From: Marinobacter lipolyticus SM19
GTDB taxonomy: Bacteria > Pseudomonadota > Gammaproteobacteria > Pseudomonadales > Oleiphilaceae
Direction of reading: 5' to 3'
NCBI RefSeq assembly: GCF_000397065.2
Contig: NZ_KE007317.1
Coordinates: forward strand, 438,969-502,968
DNA length: 64,000 nucleotides
A program made the translations under genes and the position numbers. Below, piece by piece: positions 9,295-18,942 of the stretch. A model generated the notes under the pieces. The model was not told the DNA's origin. It did not search any database and worked only from the letters and a program-made list of their open reading frames with translations. The first letter of the stretch is position 1. Every line of letters starts with the position of its first letter.

Positions 9295-12058
9295 CACTGG
9301 ACTCCTCATTCCACGTCATCCAACGCACATCCCGGTCGTAGCGTCCCGGAAACAGCTCAGCAAGAACTTCCAGGCTCTTACCGACCCACTCGGTGTACTC
9401 CCCTTCTGCCAGCAGCTCATGATTGCGCGCGTGCAGTCGGATGGCTTTCTCTTCGAAGGGATAAGCCTCTTCCTCAAGGAGCATTTGGTACTGTGCACGC
9501 TCAAGATCGTTCAGTTCGTCCGGCACCTCGGACGCCATCAGGTCCGCTGCCAGCATCCGATAGAGCTCAGCCCGCCGGAACAACGCTTCGGACTGAACGG
9601 TTTGCGCATCCAGCCGGATCGCCTCTGCAAACCGCTGCGTTGCCTTCTCAAGCGCTGCCTGTTTTCGTGCCAGCGACTCTGCCAGGGGATATTGCAGTGC
9701 TATCGCCTCAAATTTCCTGACACTCATGCGCCCCAAAGCCATAGCTGCACTGGCGGACCATTTCAGGGTGTCAGGAGAATGCCATTGACTGGAGAGTTCG
9801 GTGCTCACCAGCTGTTCCCGAAAGTGATCGGGGGACACACCCGATTTCACAAGTCGCTGGCGCATGGTTTGGGCCTGGATGTGCTCAGCGGCGCTGACGG
9901 GCTCATGGGGCTCGTTAAGGAATTGCTGGTAAATACTATTACGACGATCAATGGCATCGCCCTGATGAAACAGTTCTGCAGCACGCAGTTTTCGAGGCCA
10001 ATGAGCCCCTGTTTGTGCGGAGTTCCCAATCAGTTCCGACGCAGCCCGTACAGGCTGATCTGAACGCGTGTAGGCCAGAACCAGTTTGTCGCTGATACCC
10101 GCCGTCAGGCTGTGTTCAGGATAATCAGCGCGGAATCGGTTCAGTTCACCAATGGCCGCCTGCCAACGTTCTGCCAACAACAGGCTATTGGCGGCATCGT
10201 AGCGACCTTTGATGGCAATCTCCGAACCAGGAAGCACCGAGCCCACCCGCTGGAAATGCCCCACGGCAACATGGGTGTCGCCGGTCTGCTGAGCGGCCTC
10301 GCCTTGCCGATATACCGCACGGGCCAGTTGCAGCCGGACCTCATGGGCTTGGGCTACGTCAACCCCGGCAAGGCTGTGCTCGCTTATCAGCGCAGCTGCG
10401 TTGCGCCACGCGTGCTCAGCCAGGACATGGTCACCGGTTGCCGTATGGACCTCACCAAGCGCCAGCCACGCACTGTAGCGCTCATCTGGTCTTGCGGAAT
10501 TATGGGCATGGACGCGCTCGGCGAATCGACGGGCCTCGGTATACGCCCGATGCTCCAACCAGCGATTGGCGATATCGGCATCCAACCCGGACAGGCGGGG
10601 ATCACCCGGAAATCGCTCGGCAAACCGGTCCACTTCCGATGACAAATCCTGCAAACGGGTTTCAAACGTTGTTCGGCTGTCCAGACCATTCCGGTGAAGG
10701 CTGATTGCGGCCCATCCCGCATCGACTGCATCGCCGTATCCCTCGGTGCGGTAGGCCGCCTGTCGGTAGTTCTCAAGTGCAACCCGGTAATGCCCGGCCT
10801 GCAACCTGGCGTCGCCTGCCAGCCCCAGAATGTCTCCCGGTTCGTGGGCTCGCTTGCTGAGTCCCTCGTAATAAGCTGCGGCTCTGGAGAACCAATCGCC
10901 GGACGCTCGCTCCCCCTGATCGTAATAATAGTCCGCCAGCTGACGGCTCAGGGTCCGCCACAATTCCTGATGGGTTGCAGACAATGCTTCGTACCGGTCA
11001 TCACTTTCGTACGCAACCACATAATCGGCCCATGCTTCGCGCACCCGATCGTTATTCCCGGCCAATATCCATACGTCGATAATCTGAGCAAGGAACGCAG
11101 CCGCGGCAGGATGATCCGGACGGGCCGCAATGTAGGCCTGGTTCACCGACACGCTGTCGCCAAACCTGCCAGAGCTGGCGTAATGATCAGCCAATCGATC
11201 AACCAACAGATAATCGTAGTGTTTTTCCCCGAAGCCGCCCAACCAGGCAGTCAACGCTCTTTCACCACCGGATTCAGCGGCCATCAAAGCAATCACTCTC
11301 AGTGTGTCGTCAACCAGTTCGACATCACTTGCGGAAACCCGCTCCATACTCTCAGAATCGGGCAATTGTTGATCAAGCACACGGATAAAGCTGGCAGCGG
11401 CACGAGGCCATGCATCCTTTCCTTGTTTGTACCGACTCCACCCCTGCATATAGTGGGCTTTGAGCTTCAGGCGATCTCCACCACTCCCGGATATCAGGCG
11501 GCCGTATTCCAGTTCTGCGTCAGTGTAATTCCCGGCAGAGAATGCCGCTTCTGCAATCCGGAAGCGTGCCTCGGGTACCAGGGGTGATTTTGGATACAAC
11601 CCGGCGAGTTGCCTTAACCGCTGAATGGACTGGTCCCCCTGGCCCACGTAGGCATGGGCCTTGGCCATCTGGTACAGCAGTTCATCAAGCTTTCCGTGGA
11701 AAGAACCACTCTGGATAATCGATTCATAACTTCCAAGGGCTTCCCGATATCGCCTTAGCTCTTGCGTATCATCAGGCTGGGTGAGCTGTCCGGACACCTG
11801 CTGGATATTAGCAAGGCGATTCAGAGCATCAACCCGCACCTCCGGTTCCTCTGATGTGTCAAAAAGCCGCTGATATCGGCGTACTACTTCAGCCGGAGAG
11901 ATCGCAGGCATCGGACGGGACTCAAACGTCATGAACACCGGACGCAATTCCGCGATGGTTTCACCGTCGCGACCCAGTTCTACGCGAAATGATTCCTGGC
12001 AGTAGGCCGAAGGGATAGAAAAAGCTATCAGCAGAAGACCCATCGCTGACATTCTCAT
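9284..12058 (-). CDS. Large periplasmic TPR protein
   Basis: A 924-residue exported protein with a signal peptide (MGLLLIAFSIPSAYC) and many degenerate tetratricopeptide repeats over most of its length. Examples are the helical pairs around LYPKSPLVPEARFRIAEAAF, GNYTDAELEYGRLI and YPEHSLTAGISDKLVLAY. Such proteins are protein-binding scaffolds. The start overlaps the upstream stop as TAATG, and GGGGAG lies 7 nt before the ATG. Size and position fit the large TPR component GltD/AgmU of the Myxococcus gliding complex, but that match is inferred from gene order and repeat type only. Confidence 0.8.
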   Translation of the reverse strand: MRMSAMGLLLIAFSIPSAYCQESFRVELGRDGETIAELRPVFMTFESRPMPAISPAEVVRRYQRLFDTSEEPEVRVDALNRLANIQQVSGQLTQPDDTQELRRYREALGSYESIIQSGSFHGKLDELLYQMAKAHAYVGQGDQSIQRLRQLAGLYPKSPLVPEARFRIAEAAFSAGNYTDAELEYGRLISGSGGDRLKLKAHYMQGWSRYKQGKDAWPRAAASFIRVLDQQLPDSESMERVSASDVELVDDTLRVIALMAAESGGERALTAWLGGFGEKHYDYLLVDRLADHYASSGRFGDSVSVNQAYIAARPDHPAAAAFLAQIIDVWILAGNNDRVREAWADYVVAYESDDRYEALSATHQELWRTLSRQLADYYYDQGERASGDWFSRAAAYYEGLSKRAHEPGDILGLAGDARLQAGHYRVALENYRQAAYRTEGYGDAVDAGWAAISLHRNGLDSRTTFETRLQDLSSEVDRFAERFPGDPRLSGLDADIANRWLEHRAYTEARRFAERVHAHNSARPDERYSAWLALGEVHTATGDHVLAEHAWRNAAALISEHSLAGVDVAQAHEVRLQLARAVYRQGEAAQQTGDTHVAVGHFQRVGSVLPGSEIAIKGRYDAANSLLLAERWQAAIGELNRFRADYPEHSLTAGISDKLVLAYTRSDQPVRAASELIGNSAQTGAHWPRKLRAAELFHQGDAIDRRNSIYQQFLNEPHEPVSAAEHIQAQTMRQRLVKSGVSPDHFREQLVSTELSSQWHSPDTLKWSASAAMALGRMSVRKFEAIALQYPLAESLARKQAALEKATQRFAEAIRLDAQTVQSEALFRRAELYRMLAADLMASEVPDELNDLERAQYQMLLEEEAYPFEEKAIRLHARNHELLAEGEYTEWVGKSLEVLAELFPGRYDRDVRWMTWNEESSDDA

Positions 12059-13740
12059 TACTGATCTCCCCTTTCGAGGGTTTCGAGGGCGAGATATTCG
12101 TATAGGTGAGCAATCTTCTGTTCGGTTTTGTCCAGCGCATGCGCCATCCGATCATCGTGCTTGCTCACGAATGCCAGCGCCAGGTCATCAAGCTTGCTTT
12201 CCGCTCGCCCCCGCAACGAAGCTGCTCGTGACCGGAGTACCTGAATTCTGCTCAGGACGATGTTCGTTTTCTGCAGAAGCTGTTCAAGTCTGGCATCCCG
12301 GGTTGCCAGCCTTTCTCCCAACAATCTCAGGGACGCCTCAATGTCCTGTATGGACTTGGCCGAGCGGTTGATGGTCGTTAACCGGTCCGGACGATCTGCC
12401 TTGCCTCTCAAGTCCTCTATCCGCGCGCGCAGAGTCTCCAGCCCGGCAAAAAGCGATTCTTGACGACCACTTACCGGCTTGGTCGGCGTTTCGAGCCTGT
12501 TTTTCAAGGAACCCCGGAAAACCTCCAGATTATTCGCCTTTTCTTCCAACAGGGCCTCCACTCTTGCCAAAGCCGAGACATTGCCCACCGCATCCTGTGC
12601 TGCGGGATCTTCCATAAATCTGAACAGATAAGCCATGCGTGGTTGTGTGAGAGTGCGGCTATCCGAGAGAAACCATTGCGCCTCAGAATCCCGGGCATCC
12701 TGTACCATCGATTTCCACGCACCGTCCTGTCGAATCTGCGACGCCAGATTCCGTAACGTCACGCGTTCACCTTCATAAGACGCGTTAGCAGCGAGATACG
12801 CTTCCCCTGCCTGTCCAAGGTAACCGGAAAGATCATAGCCCCGGCCCATGCCCAACCAGGCTTCCTGAACGCCGGGATAAGCGAGCGGGTATTTCTTCGC
12901 GCGATGCCAGGATTGCATTGCCGCCCGATGATTATCCCGGGCGGTTAACGCTAAACCGTGAAAATACAAAGCGCGCGGGGTGTGGTAGCTGTCGAGGGAA
13001 ACCTGGTCAAGAAAATCAATGGCCTTCTCATACTCTTCATTCTGATAGGACAAGTAACCGGCACGCACCAGGAGTTGGCTGCGTAGATTACGGCTGCGTT
13101 CACTGACGGTGTCATGCTCGGACATTGCCAGGGCAACGCGAAGAGCGACTAATGCCCGAGCCGGATTGAGATCCCGTTTACTGTAATCCGCTGCCAGATT
13201 CATATAGCCAAGGGCGGCCCAGTAACCGGCCTCCATGCCCGATAAAATTCGCCCCGTCATGTCACGGTGACCTGCCCGACGCGCCAGTTCCGCCAACTCA
13301 TAGAGTGCCTGCTCACGAACCTCTCCGTAGCCAGCGTCGGCTGCGATCTGGAAACGCTCTCGAGCCTCAATCTCTTCACCTTCGTCCAACGCGATCCGAG
13401 CGAGCGCCAATGCAGCGGCCCCGCGTTGGTGTTCGCCCTCTATCAGGTACTGCAGGAGTGGTCTCGCCTTATTTACCTGTCCCAATGCCAGCAGCGCCTG
13501 TGCCCTAAGCCAGGTCCCCGGATACCCACTCAGATTACGGGAATAAAACAGTGACTGTTCGGGTGATCCTGAAGCCAATGCGAAGCTGGCCAGACCGATA
13601 GCCGGGTCTTCGTCCGCACGGGCACTGACCGTTACGGACAATAGCAATGTTGTCGCAATCAGGATCACTAAGCTGACCCGAGGAGCAAACACCCGCCAAC
13701 AACAGACTACAGAGCTGACAAACATGGTCCTTACTTCCAT
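12058..13740 (-). CDS. Exported TPR and coiled-coil protein
   Basis: A 560-residue protein with an N-terminal hydrophobic signal segment (LVILIATTLLLSVTVSARA). TPR-like helical repeats follow at about 50-300 (for example LAEYD-type pairs such as EEYEKAIDFLDQVSLD). The C-terminal third is rich in Leu, Arg and Glu and looks like a coiled coil (LRARIEDLRGKADRPDRL and after). It overlaps the preceding gene by 10 bp and touches the following gene, so it is translationally coupled on both sides. The ATG at 13740 has a weak ribosome site and an in-frame ATG at 13725 is possible. Function is unknown; scaffold of the envelope machine is inferred. Confidence 0.75.
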   Translation of the reverse strand: MEVRTMFVSSVVCCWRVFAPRVSLVILIATTLLLSVTVSARADEDPAIGLASFALASGSPEQSLFYSRNLSGYPGTWLRAQALLALGQVNKARPLLQYLIEGEHQRGAAALALARIALDEGEEIEARERFQIAADAGYGEVREQALYELAELARRAGHRDMTGRILSGMEAGYWAALGYMNLAADYSKRDLNPARALVALRVALAMSEHDTVSERSRNLRSQLLVRAGYLSYQNEEYEKAIDFLDQVSLDSYHTPRALYFHGLALTARDNHRAAMQSWHRAKKYPLAYPGVQEAWLGMGRGYDLSGYLGQAGEAYLAANASYEGERVTLRNLASQIRQDGAWKSMVQDARDSEAQWFLSDSRTLTQPRMAYLFRFMEDPAAQDAVGNVSALARVEALLEEKANNLEVFRGSLKNRLETPTKPVSGRQESLFAGLETLRARIEDLRGKADRPDRLTTINRSAKSIQDIEASLRLLGERLATRDARLEQLLQKTNIVLSRIQVLRSRAASLRGRAESKLDDLALAFVSKHDDRMAHALDKTEQKIAHLYEYLALETLERGDQ

Positions 13741-14300
13741 TCCCTGAAAGACATCCGTGGCTCGTAATCCGGGGCCCTGACTTCCAGGGACATCTGGATA
13801 CGCAACTCCCCTGGCGGCTTGCGGAATGAATGGGTCGACTCACGCCTGACGTAGCGATCATTCGCGGCGCGGGCTGTCAGCACAGCTTTAAGGACATGGT
13901 CACCATGGGGAAGGTTTCCGGTATACAGTTGCTGAACACCGCCCTGCTGGAGCGCCCCGAACTCCCTGTCGGTGTACAGGTGGGAAGCAACCGGGGTGTC
14001 ATCAACATAAAGTTCAACGGAGTCCAGCGTCAGGTCATCTTTTCGGGCAAGTGTCAAAAATATTGTCACCTGGCTGTCGGCGGGATGGAGAATGTCTTCT
14101 TCAAGCGCGAAAACCTCACCCGCCAGGCTGGCAACATCCGCCCTCAGCTGGCTGATATCCTTATCGAGCTCATCGGCCGCCGCAGGAATGGGAAAAAACA
14201 GGGTGGTATAGCCGAAAACGACCAGAAAGATGGCGGTGAGTTCGTATCGCCTCCTGATCGGAGCCGGGCCTGTTACCGATTCTGCCGCGAACATACGCAT
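13731..14300 (-). CDS. Exported protein, first gene of the envelope-machine operon
   Basis: A 189-residue protein with one N-terminal hydrophobic stretch (YELTAIFLVVFGYTTLFF). A short Leu-heptad segment follows (LDKDISQLRADVASLAGEVF), then a beta-rich domain with LDSVELYVDDTPVASHLY and HGDHVLKAVLTARA. The latter pattern resembles periplasmic beta-sandwich domains that describe a value and its display, but I recognise no named family. It is the first gene of the run down to the AgmX/TonB-like gene. AGGCAGG precedes the ATG. It might stand in the place of GltF; that is a guess from position. Confidence 0.65.
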   Translation of the reverse strand: MRMFAAESVTGPAPIRRRYELTAIFLVVFGYTTLFFPIPAAADELDKDISQLRADVASLAGEVFALEEDILHPADSQVTIFLTLARKDDLTLDSVELYVDDTPVASHLYTDREFGALQQGGVQQLYTGNLPHGDHVLKAVLTARAANDRYVRRESTHSFRKPPGELRIQMSLEVRAPDYEPRMSFREWK

Positions 14301-14494
14301 CCTGCCTCTTGTTATGCACCGTTACACACTGACAAGAAGCGTAACACCCGGTTACTTCCAAGAACGGTATCCAGATCACCAATTGGAAAACTCGAAGTGT
14401 CGACTTATTTGACGGATATTCAAAGTAGATCGGCGAATGTACTCGTGGGAATGGTCAAAGGCAGGCTACGTCATTGAAACACCTGAAAATAGTT

Positions 14495-14600
14495 CAAGTG
14501 GCCCCGGAATTGCTCCGGGGAATAGCGGGGAAGCTGTGACAGCAACCCCGTTTGGAATGCCGAGCTTTGCCGATGCTCTCAATCGCATCGGCTTTTTTTT
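14495..14600 (+). ncRNA. Candidate small RNA with intrinsic terminator
   Basis: Plus-strand sequence in the gap between two minus-strand genes. Three hairpins stand in a row: CCCCGGA/TCCGGGG (14502-14520, loop ATTGC), a CGGGG/CCCCG stem with inner GCTG/CAGC (14526-14550), and GCCGATGC/GCATCGGC (14569-14592) followed by eight T. No plus-strand gene leads into this terminator, so a short independent transcript is the simplest reading. The 5' end is not defined; no good -35/-10 pair was found upstream. GGA triplets occur several times, but not enough to claim an RsmY/Z-like RNA. Confidence 0.45.
14569..14600 (+). terminator. Rho-independent terminator, plus strand
   Basis: The 8-bp perfect stem GCCGATGC/GCATCGGC, 8-nt loop, is followed by eight T residues on the plus strand. 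The T run abuts the stop codon of the convergent CoxE-like gene. On the minus strand the hairpin lacks a U tract, so it is directed to the plus strand. Confidence 0.8.
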
Positions 14601-15777
14601 ATTTGCTCAACTGCTTCATGGCCGATTCCAGGCCATCTATGGTTAACGGATACATATGATCGTTAACCAGTTGTCTGGTCATGCCCAGTGATCCGCCGGT
14701 TCCCCAGTAGCTCTCGGGCAGCGGGTTCAGCCATACCACTTTGCGGAAATGATCGGAGATTCGCTGGAACCAGGTGGATCCTGCTTCCTCGTTCCAGTGC
14801 TCAATCGAACCACCGGGATGGGAGATTTCATAGGGGGCCATAGTGGCATCCCCCACGAAGATCACTTTATAGTCCGGCGTGTATTTGTTGAGGATATCCC
14901 ATGTACTGGTGGTTTCGTTCATGCGGCGGATATTGTTCTTCCACACACTCTCATAAACGAAGTTATGGAAGTAGAAGTACTCCATATGCTTGAACTCCAT
15001 ACGCGCGGCGGAGAATAACTCTTCGCAGACACGAACATGGGGGTCCATGGAGCCACCAACATCGAAGAAAATCAAAACCTTGACGGCGTTATGCCGCTCG
15101 GGGACCATTTTCAGATCAAGGTAGCCGGCATTGCGAGCCGTGGAACGGATAGTGTCGTCCATATCCAGCTGGTCCGCAGCGCCCTGGCGGGCGAATTTGC
15201 GAAGCCGGCGCATCGCTACTTTGATATTTCGGATACCCAGCGTAATGCTGTCATCCAGGTCCTTGAATTCGCGCTTTTCCCAGACCTTCACGGCCCGGCC
15301 CTGACGACCGTTTTTCTGACCAATACGGAAGCCTTCCGGGTTATAGCCATCGGCACCAAACGGCGATGTCCCGCCGGTACCGATCCACTTGTTGCCACCG
15401 GCATGGCGCTCCTGCTGCTCTTCCATGCGCTTCTTGAAGGTTTCGATCAGTTCTTCAAGACCGCCAAGGGAATCGATTTTGGCCTTGTCCTCCTCGCTGA
15501 GATGCTTCTCGAACTCGGCCCGGAGCCAGTCATCGGGAATCAGCATCTCCATCAGGTCCTCGAGGTTCTCGATCCCCTCGAAGTAGGCCTTAAAGGCGCG
15601 GTCGAACTTATCGAAGTGGCGCTCGTCCTTTACCAGGCACAACCGTGACAGGTAATAGAATTCTTCCATATCCGCGAAGGCCAGCCGGTTTTGCAAGGCC
15701 TCCAGCAGGTCCAGAAATTCGCGCAGGCTGGCAGGCACTTTTGCCCGCCGCACTTCGAGAAAAAAATCAATCAACAT
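14599..15777 (-). CDS. CoxE-like VWA domain protein
   Basis: A 392-residue soluble protein of the VWA/CoxE-like family found beside MoxR ATPases. An N-terminal helical part (1-120) leads to a Glu/Lys-rich stretch and a C-terminal von Willebrand A-like domain. The metal site is seen as FFDVGGSMD, where the first Ser of the usual D-x-S-x-S is Gly. Another conserved piece is VIFVGDATMAPYEI. Family knowledge: MoxR plus CoxE-like partners act as a chaperone pair for metal insertion or complex assembly. It lies 22 bp after the MoxR gene, so the two are co-transcribed. The client is not identified. Confidence 0.85.
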   Translation of the reverse strand: MLIDFFLEVRRAKVPASLREFLDLLEALQNRLAFADMEEFYYLSRLCLVKDERHFDKFDRAFKAYFEGIENLEDLMEMLIPDDWLRAEFEKHLSEEDKAKIDSLGGLEELIETFKKRMEEQQERHAGGNKWIGTGGTSPFGADGYNPEGFRIGQKNGRQGRAVKVWEKREFKDLDDSITLGIRNIKVAMRRLRKFARQGAADQLDMDDTIRSTARNAGYLDLKMVPERHNAVKVLIFFDVGGSMDPHVRVCEELFSAARMEFKHMEYFYFHNFVYESVWKNNIRRMNETTSTWDILNKYTPDYKVIFVGDATMAPYEISHPGGSIEHWNEEAGSTWFQRISDHFRKVVWLNPLPESYWGTGGSLGMTRQLVNDHMYPLTIDGLESAMKQLSK

Positions 15778-15799
15778 AAGGTGTAGCTCTTGCTGAATG

Positions 15800-16642
15800 T
15801 CAGCTGCGACGACGAGCCATGAAGGCCAGTTTCTGCAGCAGGTGAACGTCCTGCTCGTTCTTCACCAGGGCACCATACAATGGCGGCAAGGCAGAGCTGG
15901 TATCCTTCTCCTGTAACATTTTGGCAGATAATTCATCGGCCATCAGCAGCTTGAGCCAGTCGATCAACTCGGAGGTGGACGGCTTTTTCTTCAGCCCTGG
16001 CACCTTGCGGACATCGAAGAATACTTCCAGGGCATCCCGCACGATGGCCTGCTGCAGCCCGGGGAAGTGCACGTCCACTATGTCTTGCATGGTGTCGTGA
16101 TCCGGGAAGCTGATGTAGTGGAAGAAACAGCGGCGCAGGAAAGCGTCCGGGAGTTCCTTCTCGTTATTACTGGTAATCACCACGATGGGCCGTTGTTTCG
16201 CCTTCACGAACTGCTGAGTTTCGTAGACATAGAATTCCATGCGATCAAGTTCCAGCAACAGATCGTTCGGGAACTCAATGTCGGCCTTGTCGATCTCATC
16301 AATCAGCAACACCACTTGCTCGTCCGCCTCAAAAGCTTCCCAGAGCTTCCCTTTGACGATGTAATTGCTGATATCCTTCACCTTCTCATCCCCCAACTGG
16401 GAATCACGCAGGCGGGACACCGCATCGTACTCATACAGGCCTTGCTGGGCCTTGGTGGTGGATTTGATGTGCCAGGGAATCAGTCTCATGCCCAGGGCAG
16501 AGGCCATTTCTTCCGCCAGCAGGGTTTTGCCGGTCCCGGGCTCGCCTTTAATCAGCAACGGGCGTTGCAGCGAGATAGCCGCATTCACCGCCATCTGCAG
16601 GTCATCAGTAGCTACGTATTTCTCGGTACCGGTAAACTTCAT
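15800..16642 (-). CDS. MoxR-family AAA+ ATPase
   Basis: MoxR-type AAA+ ATPase of about 280 residues. Walker A is GEPGTGKTLLAEEMA, Walker B is VVLLIDEIDKAD, and sensor I is VVITSNNEKELPDAFLRRC. The ATG at 16642 is chosen because the protein then starts MKFTGTEKYVATDDL as in relatives, AGGA lies upstream, and longer starts would run into the preceding gene. Together with the CoxE-like protein downstream it likely forms a remodelling pair; the membrane VWA protein upstream may be a third partner. The substrate is unknown. Confidence 0.9.
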   Translation of the reverse strand: MKFTGTEKYVATDDLQMAVNAAISLQRPLLIKGEPGTGKTLLAEEMASALGMRLIPWHIKSTTKAQQGLYEYDAVSRLRDSQLGDEKVKDISNYIVKGKLWEAFEADEQVVLLIDEIDKADIEFPNDLLLELDRMEFYVYETQQFVKAKQRPIVVITSNNEKELPDAFLRRCFFHYISFPDHDTMQDIVDVHFPGLQQAIVRDALEVFFDVRKVPGLKKKPSTSELIDWLKLLMADELSAKMLQEKDTSSALPPLYGALVKNEQDVHLLQKLAFMARRRS

Positions 16643-16736
16643 TCTGTTGGTTCCTGTTCGATTATCTGTTTGTCCGCTGCGGAGTATAAAGCCTTGCCCG
16701 GCCGGTGATAAGGGTTGCGAACCACCGCTGAAGCCC

Positions 16737-18566
16737 TCACGATTTGTGTTCTTCGTCGTCTTCACCCGAATCTGGAAGATCATCAAACTCGGAAAGGTCG
16801 AAATCCTCCAGACCAAATTCTTCGTCGCTGTCCTCTACCTCAGCATCGGCAACCGGGATATCCTCTTCCGGATCAGCTTCAGGCTCGGTTACAGGATCCG
16901 CCCCCGGCTCTTGAGTGGCCTTTTCCTCTTCACGTTGTTCCGGCTCAATCACCGGAACGTCGTCATCGCCCGGGCTTTCCTGAGGTTCCGAGGCTGCCTT
17001 TCTCTTACGACTGACAGCGACGAACAGGCCACCGGCGATAAGTGCAATCAGAACGATGGCTCCGGCGACCATAGCCCATAACGGCAGTGCCGTGTCCGCC
17101 TCCTCCCGCTCTGTGGCGACGGGCGAGGGTTCCTCGACGGCATTGATGTCAATCGGGCTGGTGCTGATGTCGTCTTCCGCCGGATTGGGCTGCGGATCGG
17201 GTTCAGGCACACTGCCTGATTCAGAGTCAGGAGCATCCGCCTGAACGGGGACGATGGGTTCTACGGGCGCTGGTTCTTCAGAGGAAGCGGGAGCCCCCCC
17301 TTCCGGTATAATGAAACGGCTGGCACCAGTGAACTTGCGTGAGAATGTCTTACCATCAGCCACTACATCAATGACATATTCCCCGACAGACGGGAGTCGC
17401 TCTACAACGTCCTGGTATATACCGTCTTCTGGCGGCTGCTCCCGGGATAGCACCTTGGTTCCACTGCGACCATCCTCGGAGGTAATCGTGACTCGCACCT
17501 CCATGACATCAAGGAAACCCTGATCGGTCAGCCGGACCTGATCTTCGAAAAACCCGATTTGGAGTTGTAAAGGCTCATTCTCGGAAAAGACCAACGGCAA
17601 TGGGCTTACCACCATACGTAAATCACTGACCACCGTGACCCGACTGCCTTCCCCCAGTTGGCCGTCCAACCGCCACTCCCCTGCTTTCGGGTCGGTAACG
17701 GTAATCAAGTCATAACCGGATTCCCGGGCCCATTTCATACTGTTGCCCGGCTGCTCTACCCTGGCTGTTTTACCCTCCGGGTCCGAGAGCAAAAGTTCAC
17801 GTGTATCACTGGTTTCGCCCTCTCCCCAGAAAATCAGTGCGGTGAACTCACGCACGGCACTGTCCACACGGAAGCGGTTGCCCTCAATCGGGACCTGTTC
17901 CTGGGGTACGGCAGCGTTCAGTGCTTTCAGAAAGGCGCGATTGAGGGCCTCTGCGGAAGGCGCCACGCTGTAACTGCCCCCGGTTTCGGTCGCCAGAGTC
18001 CGGAGAAATTCGACATCCGCCTCACCGGACAAGGCAACAGTGTGGAAAGTGGCACCCTTGGTGACCAGCTCATCCAGTAGCGGCCCGAGAATGCGCTCAC
18101 GCTCGGCTTGATTTACTTGTTCAACATCAGAAATATCGACCTTACCATCGGTCAGCAAAATGAAATCAGTGTGGGTCAAATCGCCATCGGTATAGTAGTC
18201 ATCACTGGCGACTTCGATGGCTTTACCAAGATTGGTACGAAGAGCAACGGAATTGATCTCCGGGGACCGGCTGATCATTCGTTCCCGCCAATTTTCATCT
18301 ACACGGTCGCGGGGAACCAGCATGTTGACGTATTGACCAAAGGTCCAGAGGCCAGCATAGGCATTTTCGGGCAGCATCCTGGCAAGCAATCGCACGGCGG
18401 GCTGCCGGAGATTGTCAGGATCGTTGTCTTTCATGGATCCGGAAATATCCACTATGATCCGGACATCGGCCCCCTCAGGGAGTTCCAGATTGGCGTTGGT
18501 CTGTGCACTTGTCCATAGAGGAAGATTGAAGATAACCAGAAAAAGGACGCTCTTTATCCAGCGCAT
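16737..18566 (-). CDS. Membrane-anchored VWA domain protein
   Basis: A 609-residue protein with a signal peptide (MRWIKSVLFLVIFNLPLWTS) and a VWA domain at about 30-230 with an intact metal-binding motif, DISGSMKDND. Beta-rich extracytoplasmic regions follow (about 230-420), then a Pro/Glu/Ser-rich linker, one membrane helix (LWAMVAGAIVLIALIAGGL) near residue 490, and a very acidic cytoplasmic tail ending DDLPDSGEDDEEHKS. The topology puts the VWA domain in the periplasm and the acidic tail in the cytoplasm, where it could meet the MoxR ATPase encoded next. GGAG lies 5 nt before the ATG. Function is unknown; surface sensing, adhesion or complex assembly are all possible. Confidence 0.85.
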   Translation of the reverse strand: MRWIKSVLFLVIFNLPLWTSAQTNANLELPEGADVRIIVDISGSMKDNDPDNLRQPAVRLLARMLPENAYAGLWTFGQYVNMLVPRDRVDENWRERMISRSPEINSVALRTNLGKAIEVASDDYYTDGDLTHTDFILLTDGKVDISDVEQVNQAERERILGPLLDELVTKGATFHTVALSGEADVEFLRTLATETGGSYSVAPSAEALNRAFLKALNAAVPQEQVPIEGNRFRVDSAVREFTALIFWGEGETSDTRELLLSDPEGKTARVEQPGNSMKWARESGYDLITVTDPKAGEWRLDGQLGEGSRVTVVSDLRMVVSPLPLVFSENEPLQLQIGFFEDQVRLTDQGFLDVMEVRVTITSEDGRSGTKVLSREQPPEDGIYQDVVERLPSVGEYVIDVVADGKTFSRKFTGASRFIIPEGGAPASSEEPAPVEPIVPVQADAPDSESGSVPEPDPQPNPAEDDISTSPIDINAVEEPSPVATEREEADTALPLWAMVAGAIVLIALIAGGLFVAVSRKRKAASEPQESPGDDDVPVIEPEQREEEKATQEPGADPVTEPEADPEEDIPVADAEVEDSDEEFGLEDFDLSEFDDLPDSGEDDEEHKS

Positions 18567-18597
18567 CGTGACTCCGATTTATTATTGTTTTATGGAT

Positions 18598-18942
18598 TCA
18601 GCGCTTCACCAATCGGTACCGGACCAGGTCCAGTAACCACACCAGCAGCATCACCAACGTTGCAATACCCAGATTCATGATCGCCTTGCCCGATGCATCG
18701 GCATCACCAAGGATCAGCTCATATCCACCATACAGCCAGGCCGGAACCCACCAACCGCTGACATCAATCGATTCCACGGGCGTTAGCAAGACCACAACAA
18801 GGACCGCCTGCAGCAGAGTCCGCAGTCCATATATTGGTAAAACCCGGAACAGCCGGGACATCATGTAAAAGAAAACCACGAAGGAAACGGCGTAGAGCGC
18901 CCAGAATATGCCGTATGCGAGTTGTGCGTCGTTATCGATCAT
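18598..18942 (-). CDS. Small polytopic membrane protein
   Basis: A 114-residue protein with three predicted membrane segments: IFWALYAVSFVVFFYMM, LQAVLVVVLLTPV, and IATLVMLLVWLLDLV near the end. I do not recognise a named family. Its start overlaps the ycgN stop (TAATG) and it lies 31 bp before the VWA gene, linking the rnd-ycgL-ycgN run with the VWA-MoxR-CoxE set. It may anchor or regulate the VWA protein. Confidence 0.75.
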   Translation of the reverse strand: MIDNDAQLAYGIFWALYAVSFVVFFYMMSRLFRVLPIYGLRTLLQAVLVVVLLTPVESIDVSGWWVPAWLYGGYELILGDADASGKAIMNLGIATLVMLLVWLLDLVRYRLVKR

